Assembly (NCBI GenBank): GCA_900553955.1
Contig: USFO01000056.1
Location: 1-10,587, forward strand
Origin: an uncultured Oscillospiraceae bacterium
GTDB taxonomy: Bacteria; Bacillota; Clostridia; Oscillospirales; Ruminococcaceae
Length of the DNA: 10,587 nt
Direction: 5' to 3'
Shown: piece by piece, positions 1 through 6,663 of the stretch
Layout: each line of letters starts with the position of its first letter
Position numbering within the stretch: position 1 is the stretch's first letter
Program-made: the position numbers and the translations under genes
Notes under the pieces: generated by a model
Told to the model about the DNA's origin: nothing
The model's input: only the letters and a program-made list of their open reading frames with translations
Database searches by the model: none

Positions 1-87
1 AAAGGCGAGGCGAGGGCGCTCCGTTTCACTTGATGAGCACGTGGAGCCGCAATTAACTCACCGTGCTCAAGTATTTTAGTGCCGTGC
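1..87. other. Intergenic stretch downstream of folC
   Basis: No gene is visible. The left edge (11-21, CGAGGGCGCTC) matches a repeat found again at 4861 and 4984. Copies of the heptamer GTGCTCA lie at 34-40 (inverted) and 63-69. They form 8-bp arms (34-41 and 62-69) that could fold into a hairpin just after folC on the minus strand. No T-run follows the hairpin, so it is not a convincing terminator. CCGTGCTCA is repeated directly at 61-69 and 82-90. Confidence 0.5.
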
Positions 88-1205
88 TCAGGATTGAGGC
101 TCGGTTTTGCCCTTGAAGCGCATAAGACGGGGGCGAAGCTCCGAGGCAAGGTAGAGGGAGCCTGCGACCACGAGGGCTTCGTCCGGGGCGAGGGCTGACA
201 GGAGCTTTTCCAGAGCCTCGGCGGCGTTTTCCGCAGAGGAGACATTCGGACAATATGGGGCGGCAAGAGCCGCAAGCTCCGCGGGAGAAATGGCGCGGGG
301 GCTTTGCACCGGAACGGTGATTACTTGCTCAAACAGGGGAGCTAAGGTGCTCATCACGCCGGCGCAGTCCTTGTCTGCCATCATGCCGCAGAGGAGAGTG
401 CGGTGCTTCGGCAGAAATTTTTCCGTTCCCGCGGCAAGAGCCGCCGCCGCATGGGGGTTATGAGCACCGTCCAAAATCACAAGGGGCGCTTTTGAGCACA
501 CCTCGAACCGGGCGGGGAGCCTTGCGGCAGCAATACCCTCGATAAGCTGCTCATCGCTGATGCTCAAGCCCTTTTCTCGGAGTATATCCACGGCGGAAAC
601 CACCGTCAGAGCGTTGTTTATCTGATGTTCGCCGCCGAAAGGAATGGCAAGCTCCGTCTTGCCCACAAGCAAATCTGTGCCCTCGGCGGATTCGGAAATG
701 ACCTTGCCCTTTCCGGCGGAGCCCATAACGAAGGTCGCCTCAAGCTCGGCACATTTGTTAATCATAATCGCCTTCGCCGCAGGGTCTTGGTTCGGGCAGG
801 TGAGCAGGGTGCAGCCGGGGCGCATAATGCCGCATTTTTCCGCGGTGATTTCCTCCACGGTGGAGCCGAGCTGCGCCGTGTGGTCAAGCCCAACGGCGGT
901 GATTATCTGCAAAAGGGGCTGCGGTACGGCGTTGGTGGCGTCAAAGCGCCCGCCTATGCCGGCTTCGAGCACCGCGAAATCACATTCCTCCTCCGCAAAC
1001 CAAAGCAGAGCGGCGGCGGTGGTAAGCTCGAAGGCGTTGAGCACGGTTCCGTGCTCAAGCAGCGGCTCTGCGTGCTCACGCACGGTGCTCATAATCTTCG
1101 CAAGGCGTTTTCTGCCTATCATTTTGCCGTTTATCATCATCCGCTCCCGAAATTCGAGCACGAAGGGGGAGATGTAACGTCCGGTTTTGTACCCCGCCGT
1201 GCTCA
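34..1205. repeat. Cluster of the GTGCTCA/TGAGCAC heptamer in and after folC
   Basis: GTGCTCA starts at 63, 84, 347, 1051, 1072, 1085 and 1199, and its complement TGAGCAC starts at 34, 461, 493 and 1038. That is 11 exact copies in about 1.2 kb. Within folC they are read in different frames (for example as Met-Ser-Thr, Glu-His and Val-Leu), so the constraint is on DNA rather than protein. Two valS copies (2036 and 2048) and singles at 6512, 7027 and 10440 complete the set outside the 5002-5207 cluster. Confidence 0.75.
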
Positions 1206-1386
1206 AAACCGAGGAGAGCATGGCGGCGGTGGAGCCTTTGCCGTTTGTTCCGGCGATATTTATTGTTTTAATGCGGTTTTCCGGGTTCCCCAAGGACGAA
1301 AGCAGAGCTTTAATTCCGTCCAGAGAGGGAATTTTTTTGAACCGGGGATATTCGGAAATGTACTTTACGCTTTCTTCAAAATCCAA
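88..1386 (-). CDS. folC: Bifunctional folylpolyglutamate synthase / dihydrofolate synthase
   Basis: FolC joins glutamate to dihydropteroate and adds further glutamates to folates in the cytoplasm, using ATP. The 432-aa protein has the usual family length. It shows the Mur-ligase-like P-loop GTNGKGS at residues 46-52, GIGGRFDATN near 143-152, and LGSTVEEITAEKCGI at 173-187, where K184 is in the place of the lysine that is carbamylated in this family. A C-terminal DGAHNP motif lies near residue 305. The start is TTG at 1384-1386, chosen because AAGGAGGT sits 6 nt upstream and the next ATG would lose the N-terminus. It follows valS, the arrangement known from Bacillus and other Firmicutes, but an intrinsic terminator separates the two. 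The gene carries many copies of the heptamer TGAGCAC in different frames, and its TGA stop lies inside one (84-90). Identification is firm. Confidence 0.95.
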   Translation of the reverse strand: MDFEESVKYISEYPRFKKIPSLDGIKALLSSLGNPENRIKTINIAGTNGKGSTAAMLSSVLSTAGYKTGRYISPFVLEFRERMMINGKMIGRKRLAKIMSTVREHAEPLLEHGTVLNAFELTTAAALLWFAEEECDFAVLEAGIGGRFDATNAVPQPLLQIITAVGLDHTAQLGSTVEEITAEKCGIMRPGCTLLTCPNQDPAAKAIMINKCAELEATFVMGSAGKGKVISESAEGTDLLVGKTELAIPFGGEHQINNALTVVSAVDILREKGLSISDEQLIEGIAAARLPARFEVCSKAPLVILDGAHNPHAAAALAAGTEKFLPKHRTLLCGMMADKDCAGVMSTLAPLFEQVITVPVQSPRAISPAELAALAAPYCPNVSSAENAAEALEKLLSALAPDEALVVAGSLYLASELRPRLMRFKGKTEPQS

Positions 1387-1392
1387 AAAGCG

Positions 1393-1400
1393 ACCTCCTT
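1393..1400 (-). promoter_or_regulatory. Strong ribosome binding site that fixes the TTG start of folC
   Basis: On the minus strand AAGGAGGT is followed by 6 nt and then TTG. It is a near-perfect anti-16S match and decides the non-ATG start. It lies directly after the T-rich tail of the valS terminator, so any folC transcript must come through that terminator or start very close to it. Confidence 0.8.
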
Positions 1401-1444
1401 ACAGAAAGAAAAAGCGGCGCAGGGGATTTTCACCGGCGCCGCTT
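1401..1444 (-). terminator. Intrinsic terminator after valS
   Basis: Read on the minus strand, a perfect 9-bp stem AAGCGGCGC (1444-1436) pairs with GCGCCGCTT (1420-1412) across a 15-nt loop, then a T-rich tail TTTCTTTC follows. It begins 8 nt after the valS stop. It separates valS from folC in an otherwise operon-like arrangement. Confidence 0.8.
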
Positions 1445-1451
1445 GGCTTGA

Positions 1452-4070
1452 TTATTTCATTGCCGCTACGGACTCCTCCAGCTTCGCCATGCGCTCCTTG
1501 AGCTTGGCGAGGCGGTCGCGTTCTGCCGCAACTACGTTTTCCGGCGCTTTGTTCACAAAGCCGGGGTTATTAAGGCGTCCTTCAAGTCCGGCAGCCTGCT
1601 TTTTGCACTGCTCCATCTCCTTGGTCAGGCGCTCAAGCTCCTTGGCGGTGTCGATAAGCTCCGCCATGGGCATATAGATTTTCGCGGAGTCGGTTATCAC
1701 CTGAACGGCGCCGTTTCGGTCGAACTCACGGTTCACCTCGACCTCGGAGGCGGAGGCAAGACGGAGGAAGAACGGAGCGCACTGCTCAAAGACCTCGCCG
1801 TTTTCGGCTTCGATGTAGACGGTGGCCTTTTTGGAGGGGGGGACGTTCATTTCGGCGCGGCGGTTACGAATAGCCTTGATAGCGTCCATAACCTTGGTGA
1901 AGTCGGCGGCCTCGTTCTCGAAGCGGTGGGCTTCGCTGTATTGGGGCCATGCGCTCACCATAATGGACTCGCCCTCGTGGGGGAGAGCCTGCCAGATTTC
2001 CTCGGTGATGTAGGGCATAAAGGGGTGCAGCAGCTTGAGCACGCCGGTGAGCACATACACGAGAACTCTGCGGGCGGAATCGGCGTTTTCGCCCTGAAGG
2101 CGCGCTTTTGCAAGCTCAATGTACCAGCTGCAATAGGTGTCCCAAATGAAATCCACGATTTTCTGTTCGGCAACGCCTATGTCGTAGTTTTCCAGGTTCT
2201 CGGTGGCTGCCTTGATAAGCTCGTTGTACTGTGCAAGCAGCCATTTGTCCTCTATGGCAAGCTCCGCGGGAAGCTCGGTTTCGTCGAAGTCCTCCGGCAG
2301 GTTCATAAGAACGAAGCGGGCGGCGTTCCAAAGCTTGTTGGCGAAGTTGCGGCTGGAGATAACCTTTTCGTCGGTGAAGCGGGTGTCGTTTCCGGCGGAA
2401 ATTCCGGTGACGAGGGCAAGGCGCAGAGCGTCCGCGCCGTAGCTTGCGATAATCTCAAGGGGGTCAATGCCGTTGCCGAGGGATTTGCTCATTTTGCGGC
2501 CCTGCGCGTCGCGCACAAGACCGTGTATAACCACGTCGTCGAAGGGCTTTTTGCCGGTGTATTTAAGACCGGAGAAAATCATTCTGGAAACCCAGAAGGT
2601 GATTATGTCGTAGCCGGTGACAAGCACGTTCGTGGGATAGAAATATTCGTATTCGGGAGTTTTTTCCGGCCAGCCGAGGGTGCTGAACGGCCAAAGTGCG
2701 GAGCTGAACCATGTGTCGAGGGTGTCCGGGTCCTGATGAATGTTTTTGCCGTGGCAGTGCTCGCACTCGCGGGGCTCGCCGTCAATGCAGAGGGTCGCCT
2801 TGCCGCAGTCGTCGCAGTACCACACGGGAATTCTGTGTCCCCACCAAAGCTGACGGCTGATGCACCAGTCGCGGATGTTCTCCATCCAGTGGAAGTAGTT
2901 CTTGTCGAAACGCTCCGGAACGAAGCGAATGTCGCCGTTTCTGACCGCCTCAATGGCGGGCTTTGCAAGCTCCTTCATGGCGACAAACCACTGGAGGGAA
3001 ACTCTCGGCTCCACGGTGGTGTGGCAGCGGTAGCAGGTTCCCACATTGTGCTCGTGCTCCTCCACGCTCACAAGGAAGCCGCCCTCATCAAGATCCTTTA
3101 CGATGGCCTTGCGGGCGTCGTATCTGTCCATTCCGGCGTATTTGGGGTAGTCGGCGACGATTTTTGCGTCGTCGGTGAGAACGTTGATGATGGGAAGCTT
3201 GTGGCGCAGACCCACCTCGAAGTCGTTGGGGTCGTGGGCGGGGGTGATTTTCACAACGCCGGTGCCGAATTCCATATCAACATATTCGTCGGCAACAACC
3301 GGGATTTCTCTGCCTACAAGGGGCAGAATGAGGGTTTTGCCGACGTACTGAGTGTAGCGCTCGTCCTTGGGGTTCACCGCAACGGCGGTATCGCCGAGGA
3401 GCGTTTCCGGGCGGGTGGTGGCAAGCTCAAGCCAGCCGGAGCCGTCGGAAAGGGGATAGCGCAGGTGCCAGAAGTGACCCGCCTGATCCTCGTACTCAAC
3501 CTCCGCGTCGGAGATGGAGGTTTTGCAGCAGGGGCACCAGTTTATAATGCGTTCGCCGCGATAAATAAGACCCTCTTTGTAAAGGTCGGCGAACACCTTA
3601 CGAACAGCCTTGCTGCAGCCCTCGTCAAGGGTGAAGCGTTCTCTGTCCCAGTCGCAGGAGCAGCCGAGCTTTTTGAGCTGACCGATAATGGTTCCGCCGT
3701 ATTTTTCTTTCCAGTCCCATGCTCTCTCAAGGAAGCCGTCGCGCCCGACGGACTCCTTGGTAAGACCCTCGGCACGCATATTTTCCACGATTTTGACCTC
3801 GGTGGCTATGGAGGCGTGGTCGGTTCCGGGAAGCCAAAGGGCTTCGTAGCCCTGCATACGCTTCATACGGATGATAATGTCCTGAATGGTTTCATCCATG
3901 GCGTGACCCATGTGAAGCTTGCCGGTGATGTTTGGCGGGGGAATGACTATGGTGAAAGGCTTTTTATCCGGGTTTACCTCTGCGTGGAAGTAACCGCCGT
4001 TAAGCCAAAATTTATAAATGCGGCTTTCAACCTGCGCGGGATCGTAGGTTTTATCAAGTTCTTTGCGCAT
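1452..4070 (-). CDS. valS: Valyl-tRNA synthetase
   Basis: ValS charges tRNA-Val with valine in the cytoplasm and edits mischarged threonine. The 872-aa protein matches the bacterial length. The class I signatures are HMGH at residues 53-56 (after PPPNITGKL) and KMSKS at 526-530. An editing (CP1) domain lies between them, with TTRPETLLGDTAVAV and ITPAHDPNDFEVG. Cysteine pairs WCPCC, CYRCH, YCDDC and CEHCH suggest zinc-binding knuckles. An anticodon-binding domain follows, then the typical ValS C-terminal coiled coil with many Lys/Glu heptads (about 805-872). The start is ATG at 4068-4070 with GAGG 8 nt upstream. A sigma-A promoter lies directly upstream, leaving a leader of only about 35 nt, so there is no room for a T-box. 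folC follows after a terminator. Identification is firm. Confidence 0.97.
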   Translation of the reverse strand: MRKELDKTYDPAQVESRIYKFWLNGGYFHAEVNPDKKPFTIVIPPPNITGKLHMGHAMDETIQDIIIRMKRMQGYEALWLPGTDHASIATEVKIVENMRAEGLTKESVGRDGFLERAWDWKEKYGGTIIGQLKKLGCSCDWDRERFTLDEGCSKAVRKVFADLYKEGLIYRGERIINWCPCCKTSISDAEVEYEDQAGHFWHLRYPLSDGSGWLELATTRPETLLGDTAVAVNPKDERYTQYVGKTLILPLVGREIPVVADEYVDMEFGTGVVKITPAHDPNDFEVGLRHKLPIINVLTDDAKIVADYPKYAGMDRYDARKAIVKDLDEGGFLVSVEEHEHNVGTCYRCHTTVEPRVSLQWFVAMKELAKPAIEAVRNGDIRFVPERFDKNYFHWMENIRDWCISRQLWWGHRIPVWYCDDCGKATLCIDGEPRECEHCHGKNIHQDPDTLDTWFSSALWPFSTLGWPEKTPEYEYFYPTNVLVTGYDIITFWVSRMIFSGLKYTGKKPFDDVVIHGLVRDAQGRKMSKSLGNGIDPLEIIASYGADALRLALVTGISAGNDTRFTDEKVISSRNFANKLWNAARFVLMNLPEDFDETELPAELAIEDKWLLAQYNELIKAATENLENYDIGVAEQKIVDFIWDTYCSWYIELAKARLQGENADSARRVLVYVLTGVLKLLHPFMPYITEEIWQALPHEGESIMVSAWPQYSEAHRFENEAADFTKVMDAIKAIRNRRAEMNVPPSKKATVYIEAENGEVFEQCAPFFLRLASASEVEVNREFDRNGAVQVITDSAKIYMPMAELIDTAKELERLTKEMEQCKKQAAGLEGRLNNPGFVNKAPENVVAAERDRLAKLKERMAKLEESVAAMK

Positions 4071-4110
4071 AATTACTGCCTCTTTTCCTCAGAATTTGCA
4101 TACAAATTAG

Positions 4111-4139
4111 ATTATACTTTATTATTAAAACAAGTGCAA
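4111..4139 (-). promoter_or_regulatory. Sigma-A promoter of valS
   Basis: On the minus strand TTGCAC (4139-4134), a 17-bp spacer, and a perfect TATAAT (4116-4111) precede valS. Transcription should start near 4104, giving a leader of about 35 nt. No T-box core (AGGGTGG...ACCGCG-like) is seen in or upstream of the leader. Confidence 0.8.
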
Positions 4140-4230
4140 CACCAAAAACGCAAAAATCCGCAAAAAAATAAGGCTCAAGCCCTTTTGCGAAACTGTTTTT
4201 GCCTTTTACGAACGGCTTTTTGTCTGCGAA

Positions 4231-4256
4231 TTGTTGAAAACTTGAGTTTTCAACAA
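4231..4256. repeat. Perfect inverted repeat TTGTTGAAAAC / GTTTTCAACAA (cluster A)
   Basis: There are 11-bp perfect arms around a 4-nt loop. It carries the same GTTGAAA motif as the 95-bp repeat that follows. ATTTCCATA (4256-4264), a weak DnaA-box-like sequence, adjoins it. A counterpart with 10-bp arms lies at 7738-7760. Confidence 0.75.
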
Positions 4257-4325
4257 TTTCCATACTTTTTCCAAATAAGAATTTCCGCCTCGATACACGC
4301 CGGTTTTCGTGGAAAACTCGGCTTC

Positions 4326-4420
4326 TGTTGAAAACTTTGTTGAAAGATTGTTGAAAAGTTGAAAATTTCGGTGGAAAAGTGGCGTAAAATGCGATTTGTA
4401 CTTTCTTTAATTATTTCTTT
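4326..4420 (+). repeat. 95-bp direct repeat, copy A, with GTTGAAA motifs and DnaA-box-like sites
   Basis: This segment recurs at 7832-7925 with about five differences. It has four GTTGAAA motifs at 4327, 4339, 4350 and 4358 (spacing 12, 11, 8). The complement of GGTGGAAAA (4370-4378), TTTTCCACC, is two mismatches from the DnaA box TTATCCACA. Another site, TTTTCCACG on the minus strand, lies just before it (4308-4316). A pyrimidine- and AT-rich tract follows (about 4400-4460). What it does is not known; DnaA binding is an inference. Confidence 0.8.
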
Positions 4421-4557
4421 CCTCTATGACTGGATCTATTTCTATATCTATATATGGCTATTTTTGCTTTGAGTGCTATGAGAAATGAGCGCAGGAAAAG
4501 CTTTTGTGCGGGGCGCATAAACGCACAGGGCTTACCGCGGCTTTACGGAGCGCGAAT
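4421..4557. other. AT-rich tract and small hairpin, no gene
   Basis: The first part is rich in TCTAT/TATA runs. A 6-bp hairpin TGTGCG (4505-4510) / CGCACA (4522-4527) lies before the first palindromic element. No open reading frame with a ribosome binding site is seen. Confidence 0.4.
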
Positions 4558-4626
4558 CTCGGCTCCCCTGTGCAAGGGGAGCTGTCTTTTCGGCTTATTT
4601 TACAAGCCGAAAAGACTGAGGGGTTG
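4558..4626 (+). repeat. Palindromic element E1
   Basis: Two stacked hairpins. The outer hairpin is GCTCCCCT (4562-4569) / AGGGGAGC (4575-4582) with loop GTGCA. The inner one is a perfect 13-bp stem GTCTTTTCGGCTT (4584-4596) / AAGCCGAAAAGAC (4604-4616). It ends in TGAGGGGTTG. Ends match E2 and E3, but the inner stem differs completely. It resembles REP/MITE-like miniature elements; no transposase is in view. Confidence 0.75.
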
Positions 4627-4660
4627 TATCGGCGACAAGTGGTAGCGTTTACGCCGTTCT

Positions 4661-4733
4661 CTCGGCTCCCCTTATTTATAAGGGGAGCTGGCATTTGGCG
4701 CTGCTTTGCAGCGACAAATGACTGAGAGGATTG
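4661..4733 (+). repeat. Palindromic element E2
   Basis: Same orientation as E1. The outer hairpin GCTCCCCTTAT (4665-4675) / ATAAGGGGAGC (4678-4688) is nearly loopless as drawn; a 4-nt loop is more realistic. The variable stem is CATTTG (4692-4697) / CAAATG (4715-4720), with an inner CGCTG / CAGCG. It ends in ACTGAGAGGATTG. Confidence 0.75.
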
Positions 4734-4795
4734 TTGCCCGCCTTACCGTGGGTATATTGGCCGCTTTTATTTACCGTCATCAAGGCATTAGAGGA

Positions 4796-4864
4796 TCCTC
4801 TCAGTCACGGCGTTCTAATCCTTAATCGCCGCGACAGCTCCCCTTACAAGTAAGGGGAGCCGAG
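4796..4864 (-). repeat. Palindromic element E3, inverted relative to E1 and E2
   Basis: Read on the minus strand it starts CTCGGCTCCCCTTA, with hairpin arms 4837-4846 and 4851-4860. A variable stem follows (GTCaCGGCG at 4804-4812 with CGCCGcGAC at 4827-4835), and it ends TGAGAGGA. E2 and E3 face each other across about 60 bp, making a large imperfect inverted repeat (4661-4864). Confidence 0.75.
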
Positions 4865-4882
4865 GGCGCTCCCGCGCCGTGC
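4861..4882. repeat. 22-bp repeat CGAGGGCGCTC-type, first intergenic copy
   Basis: It differs by one base from 4984-5005, and its first 11 bases recur at 11-21. It directly abuts E3, so it may be the standard junction of this element family. Confidence 0.6.
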
Positions 4883-4915
4883 GCCGAAATCAACTGCTTC
4901 GGAGAGGAAGATAGT

Positions 4916-4951
4916 AACGAAAGAAACCCATCAGGGGTGTCTTTCGTTTTT
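4916..4951 (+). terminator. Intrinsic terminator on the + strand with no upstream gene
   Basis: A long stem with AACGAAAG paired to CTTTCGTT, extended inward by CCC/GGG with one mismatch, is followed by TTTTT. On the minus strand no T-run follows, so it is directional. No + strand gene precedes it for more than 800 bp. It may end an unrecognised small RNA, stop read-through from the palindromic elements, or be part of an element. Coordinates are good to about one base. Confidence 0.6.
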
Positions 4952-4958
4952 GTTCAAG

Positions 4959-4981
4959 TCGCCTTTGCCTTGCAAAGGCGA
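4959..4981. repeat. Perfect 10-bp hairpin TCGCCTTTGC / GCAAAGGCGA
   Basis: A perfect stem with a 3-nt loop sits between the orphan terminator and the end of the DUF975 gene. No T-run follows on either strand. The window start (AAAGGCGAGGCGAGGGCGCTC) resembles its right arm and flank, so this may be another interspersed unit that ends at 4984-5005. Confidence 0.6.
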
Positions 4982-4983
4982 GC

Positions 4984-5005
4984 CGAGGGCGCTCTCGCGC
5001 CGTGC
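4984..5005. repeat. 22-bp repeat CGAGGGCGCTC-type, second copy
   Basis: It matches 4861-4882 with one difference. It runs straight into the first GTGCTCA heptamer of the 5002-5207 cluster. Confidence 0.6.
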
Positions 5006-5207
5006 TCAAAATCCTCCTCGGTGCTCATCCGTGCTCGCATCGTGCTCATCCGTGCTCGCATCGTGCTCATCGGTGCTCACGGCGTGCTCATTTTGAGCAT
5101 AGAAGGATTCATCGGGCTTTGCGGCGTGCTCATCATGCTCAAAAGCACCGTTTTGCTGATGCTCAAGCGGGTTTGCGGCGGCAGCCGCACTCGCCGAAGC
5201 GTGCTCA
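5002..5207. repeat. Dense GTGCTCA heptamer cluster with a 21-bp tandem repeat
   Basis: Exact GTGCTCA copies start at 5002, 5021, 5042, 5063, 5073, 5084, 5126 and 5201, with one-base variants GTGCTCG and ATGCTCA between them. Units of 21 bp at 5021, 5042 and 5063 form a tandem repeat; the first two are identical, and each contains two GTGCTC half-units. The cluster encodes the Glu-His-rich tail of the DUF975 protein, and its first copy supplies the stop codon. Confidence 0.85.
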
Positions 5208-5992
5208 AGCCGCTCCGCGAGGTACTTTGCATAGATGGCGGAGGCGGTGGAGTAATAGGGCAGGCTCCAGAAAAGGGGCAGCACAAGCACGGAGAGCAGC
5301 GCCCAGCCGAAATACGAGATTTTGAAGCGGATTATGTTCGGGCAAAGCCCCTTTGTTGCCTTTACGGAGAGGGAAAACGCCTTGTGCACGCCGGTTCCGC
5401 CTGCAAGATAATAGGGCGCTGCGAACCACCGTTGTACGAAGATAAGCGCCAGCGCAAGGCAGAGCAGAATCAAAATTCCGCCAACGCAGTAGGCGCAAAG
5501 CTCGAGCATATACACGGTGCGGTTTTGCGGCTTGATAAAGCGGTAAGCCGCATAGATAAGCGCCCCGCCGGGGACAAGAGCCGCCGCGAAAACCAGCGTT
5601 CGCCGTATGGTAAGCAGCAGCGTAAAGGCGATTGCCCGCAAAAACTCGCGGAAGGAAGAAAAGCTGTCAAACAGGGTTGCGACAGCGATTTCTCCGCCGT
5701 TTGCAAAGGCAAGGTGCAGTTTGCGGTAGCCTATAAGCAGCGCCGGCATAAGCAGGCAGAACACAAAGGCGGAAATTCCGGTGATGACAAGGGCTTCGGT
5801 GCTTGTTTCCGCAAGGTTAAATATGTCAAATGCGGGTGCTTCTTCGCCGGAAAAGACGAACAGCAGCACAGATTCCGCCAGTGCGATGGCAAGATACGCG
5901 GCGAAAACTATCACCGCGGACACCGCGGACTTCGCCCAGTAGCGGCTCAGGGCGCGGCGTGCGTCGGATTTGATTATTCGATGAAGTTCCAT
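5006..5992 (-). CDS. DUF975-like integral membrane protein with Glu-His-rich tail
   Basis: A 328-aa membrane protein with about five hydrophobic segments, near residues 22-48, 67-88, 117-150, 165-190 and 228-252. The motif region KATKGLCPNIIRF, then SYFGW and a PYYSTASAIY ending resembles the C-terminal signature of DUF975 proteins. These are polytopic proteins of unknown function common in Clostridia. Residues about 262-328 are a low-complexity tail with eight Glu-His pairs and a STDEHDA 7-residue repeat, encoded by the GTGCTCA cluster. Such a tail is not expected for the family and probably came from repeat growth. The start is ATG at 5990-5992 with GAGGAGG 7 nt upstream. It overlaps the 3' end of the phosphatase gene by 19 bp, so the two are probably co-transcribed and translationally coupled. 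Family assignment is from memory of the motif. Confidence 0.75.
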   Translation of the reverse strand: MELHRIIKSDARRALSRYWAKSAVSAVIVFAAYLAIALAESVLLFVFSGEEAPAFDIFNLAETSTEALVITGISAFVFCLLMPALLIGYRKLHLAFANGGEIAVATLFDSFSSFREFLRAIAFTLLLTIRRTLVFAAALVPGGALIYAAYRFIKPQNRTVYMLELCAYCVGGILILLCLALALIFVQRWFAAPYYLAGGTGVHKAFSLSVKATKGLCPNIIRFKISYFGWALLSVLVLPLFWSLPYYSTASAIYAKYLAERLEHASASAAAAANPLEHQQNGAFEHDEHAAKPDESFYAQNEHAVSTDEHDASTDEHDASTDEHRGGF

Positions 5993-6645
5993 TCCCGTTC
6001 CTCCTCGGTCAAGGGCTCGTCCTCCGCCGCTTCGCCGCCCATGGGCTGCGGCGCAATGACCTCAAAGCAGTTGTCGTGCATCCACATGGAAACGCTGGTG
6101 CGAACGGTATAGCCGCAGCCGCTGTCCGCCGCCCAATAGCGCATTTCCTCCCGAGGGTAGCCGCACATGGCAAAAAGACCCATAATTACGGTGCCGTGGG
6201 TAACAACCGCCGTTTCGGTCAGGCGGTGCTCGGACATATCGTGGATTATGTCGTCAAAGGCGCAGGCAATGCGGTCGCCGAACTGCTCGTGGGTTTCGCC
6301 GCCGGGAGGCGGATTTTTACCCTCCAGCCAGCCGAGGAACCTCTCATCACCTTTAAGCTCGGCTATGGATTTGCCGTCGAACTCGCCGAGGTCACATTCC
6401 CGAAGCTCGTCCATAATTTCACCTTCCGTATCCGGGAACAGGATGTCCGCGGTTTGGGTGCAGCGGAGCATGGGGCTTGTATAAACCTTCTGCGCGAAGG
6501 GGTACTGATAGGTGCTCATCAGCTCGCGCAGCTCCTGAGCGCCGTCCGGAGTGAGAGCGGGGTCGGTTCTGCCGCCAAGGCAGATTTTGCGGGAAGGATC
6601 CTCCGCCATGCCGTGACGGAAAAAATGTATTTTGTAAGTTACCAT
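5974..6645 (-). CDS. Histidine phosphatase superfamily protein (phosphoglycerate-mutase-like)
   Basis: A 223-aa soluble protein of the branch-1 histidine phosphatase fold. The catalytic set is visible: R10-H11-G12 with H11 as the phosphate acceptor, R61 in SPMLRCTQTA, E83 in LRECDLGEFDGK as the likely general acid, and H150 in VVTHGT. The GEFDGK and GGET motifs recall CobC / phosphoglycerate-mutase-like enzymes, but the substrate cannot be told; no cobalamin genes are nearby. The start is ATG at 6643-6645 with AAGGAGG 5 nt upstream. It is first in a two-gene minus-strand operon with the DUF975 protein. It lies divergent to the XRE regulator with about 85 bp between starts, so that regulator may control it. 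Confidence 0.88.
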   Translation of the reverse strand: MVTYKIHFFRHGMAEDPSRKICLGGRTDPALTPDGAQELRELMSTYQYPFAQKVYTSPMLRCTQTADILFPDTEGEIMDELRECDLGEFDGKSIAELKGDERFLGWLEGKNPPPGGETHEQFGDRIACAFDDIIHDMSEHRLTETAVVTHGTVIMGLFAMCGYPREEMRYWAADSGCGYTVRTSVSMWMHDNCFEVIAPQPMGGEAAEDEPLTEEEREWNFIE

Positions 6646-6663
6646 ATTTCCTCCTTGAAATAC

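Noticed and set aside
625..1677. Long + strand open frame opposite folC
   Set aside because: It is antisense to folC and crosses the valS terminator; no family motif is seen.
4163..4185. Weak minus-strand terminator AAGGGC TTGA GCCTT before a T-run
   Set aside because: The stem is only five pairs with a bulge and there is no nearby minus-strand gene needing it; it may be chance in an AT-rich tract.
1926..4331. Long + strand open frame opposite valS
   Set aside because: It lies antisense to a well-supported valS, shows no domain or membrane pattern of its own, and follows from GC-rich codon use of valS.
4231..4460. Chromosomal replication origin
   Set aside because: DnaA-box-like sites are imperfect, no dnaA, dnaN or rpmH is in the window, and the motif cluster occurs twice; kept only as a DnaA-box-like cluster.
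4558..4864. Insertion sequence
   Set aside because: No transposase frame or target-site duplication is visible; only miniature palindromic elements are supported.
5021..5090. Possible CRISPR-like array
   Set aside because: Units are 21-bp tandem copies with no spacers, lie inside a coding sequence, and no cas gene is near.
4937..6112. Long + strand open frame opposite the DUF975 gene
   Set aside because: It starts inside a terminator stem, is antisense to a protein with clear membrane segments, and its Val-Leu-Ile/Arg-Ala-rich start is the heptamer cluster read in another frame.
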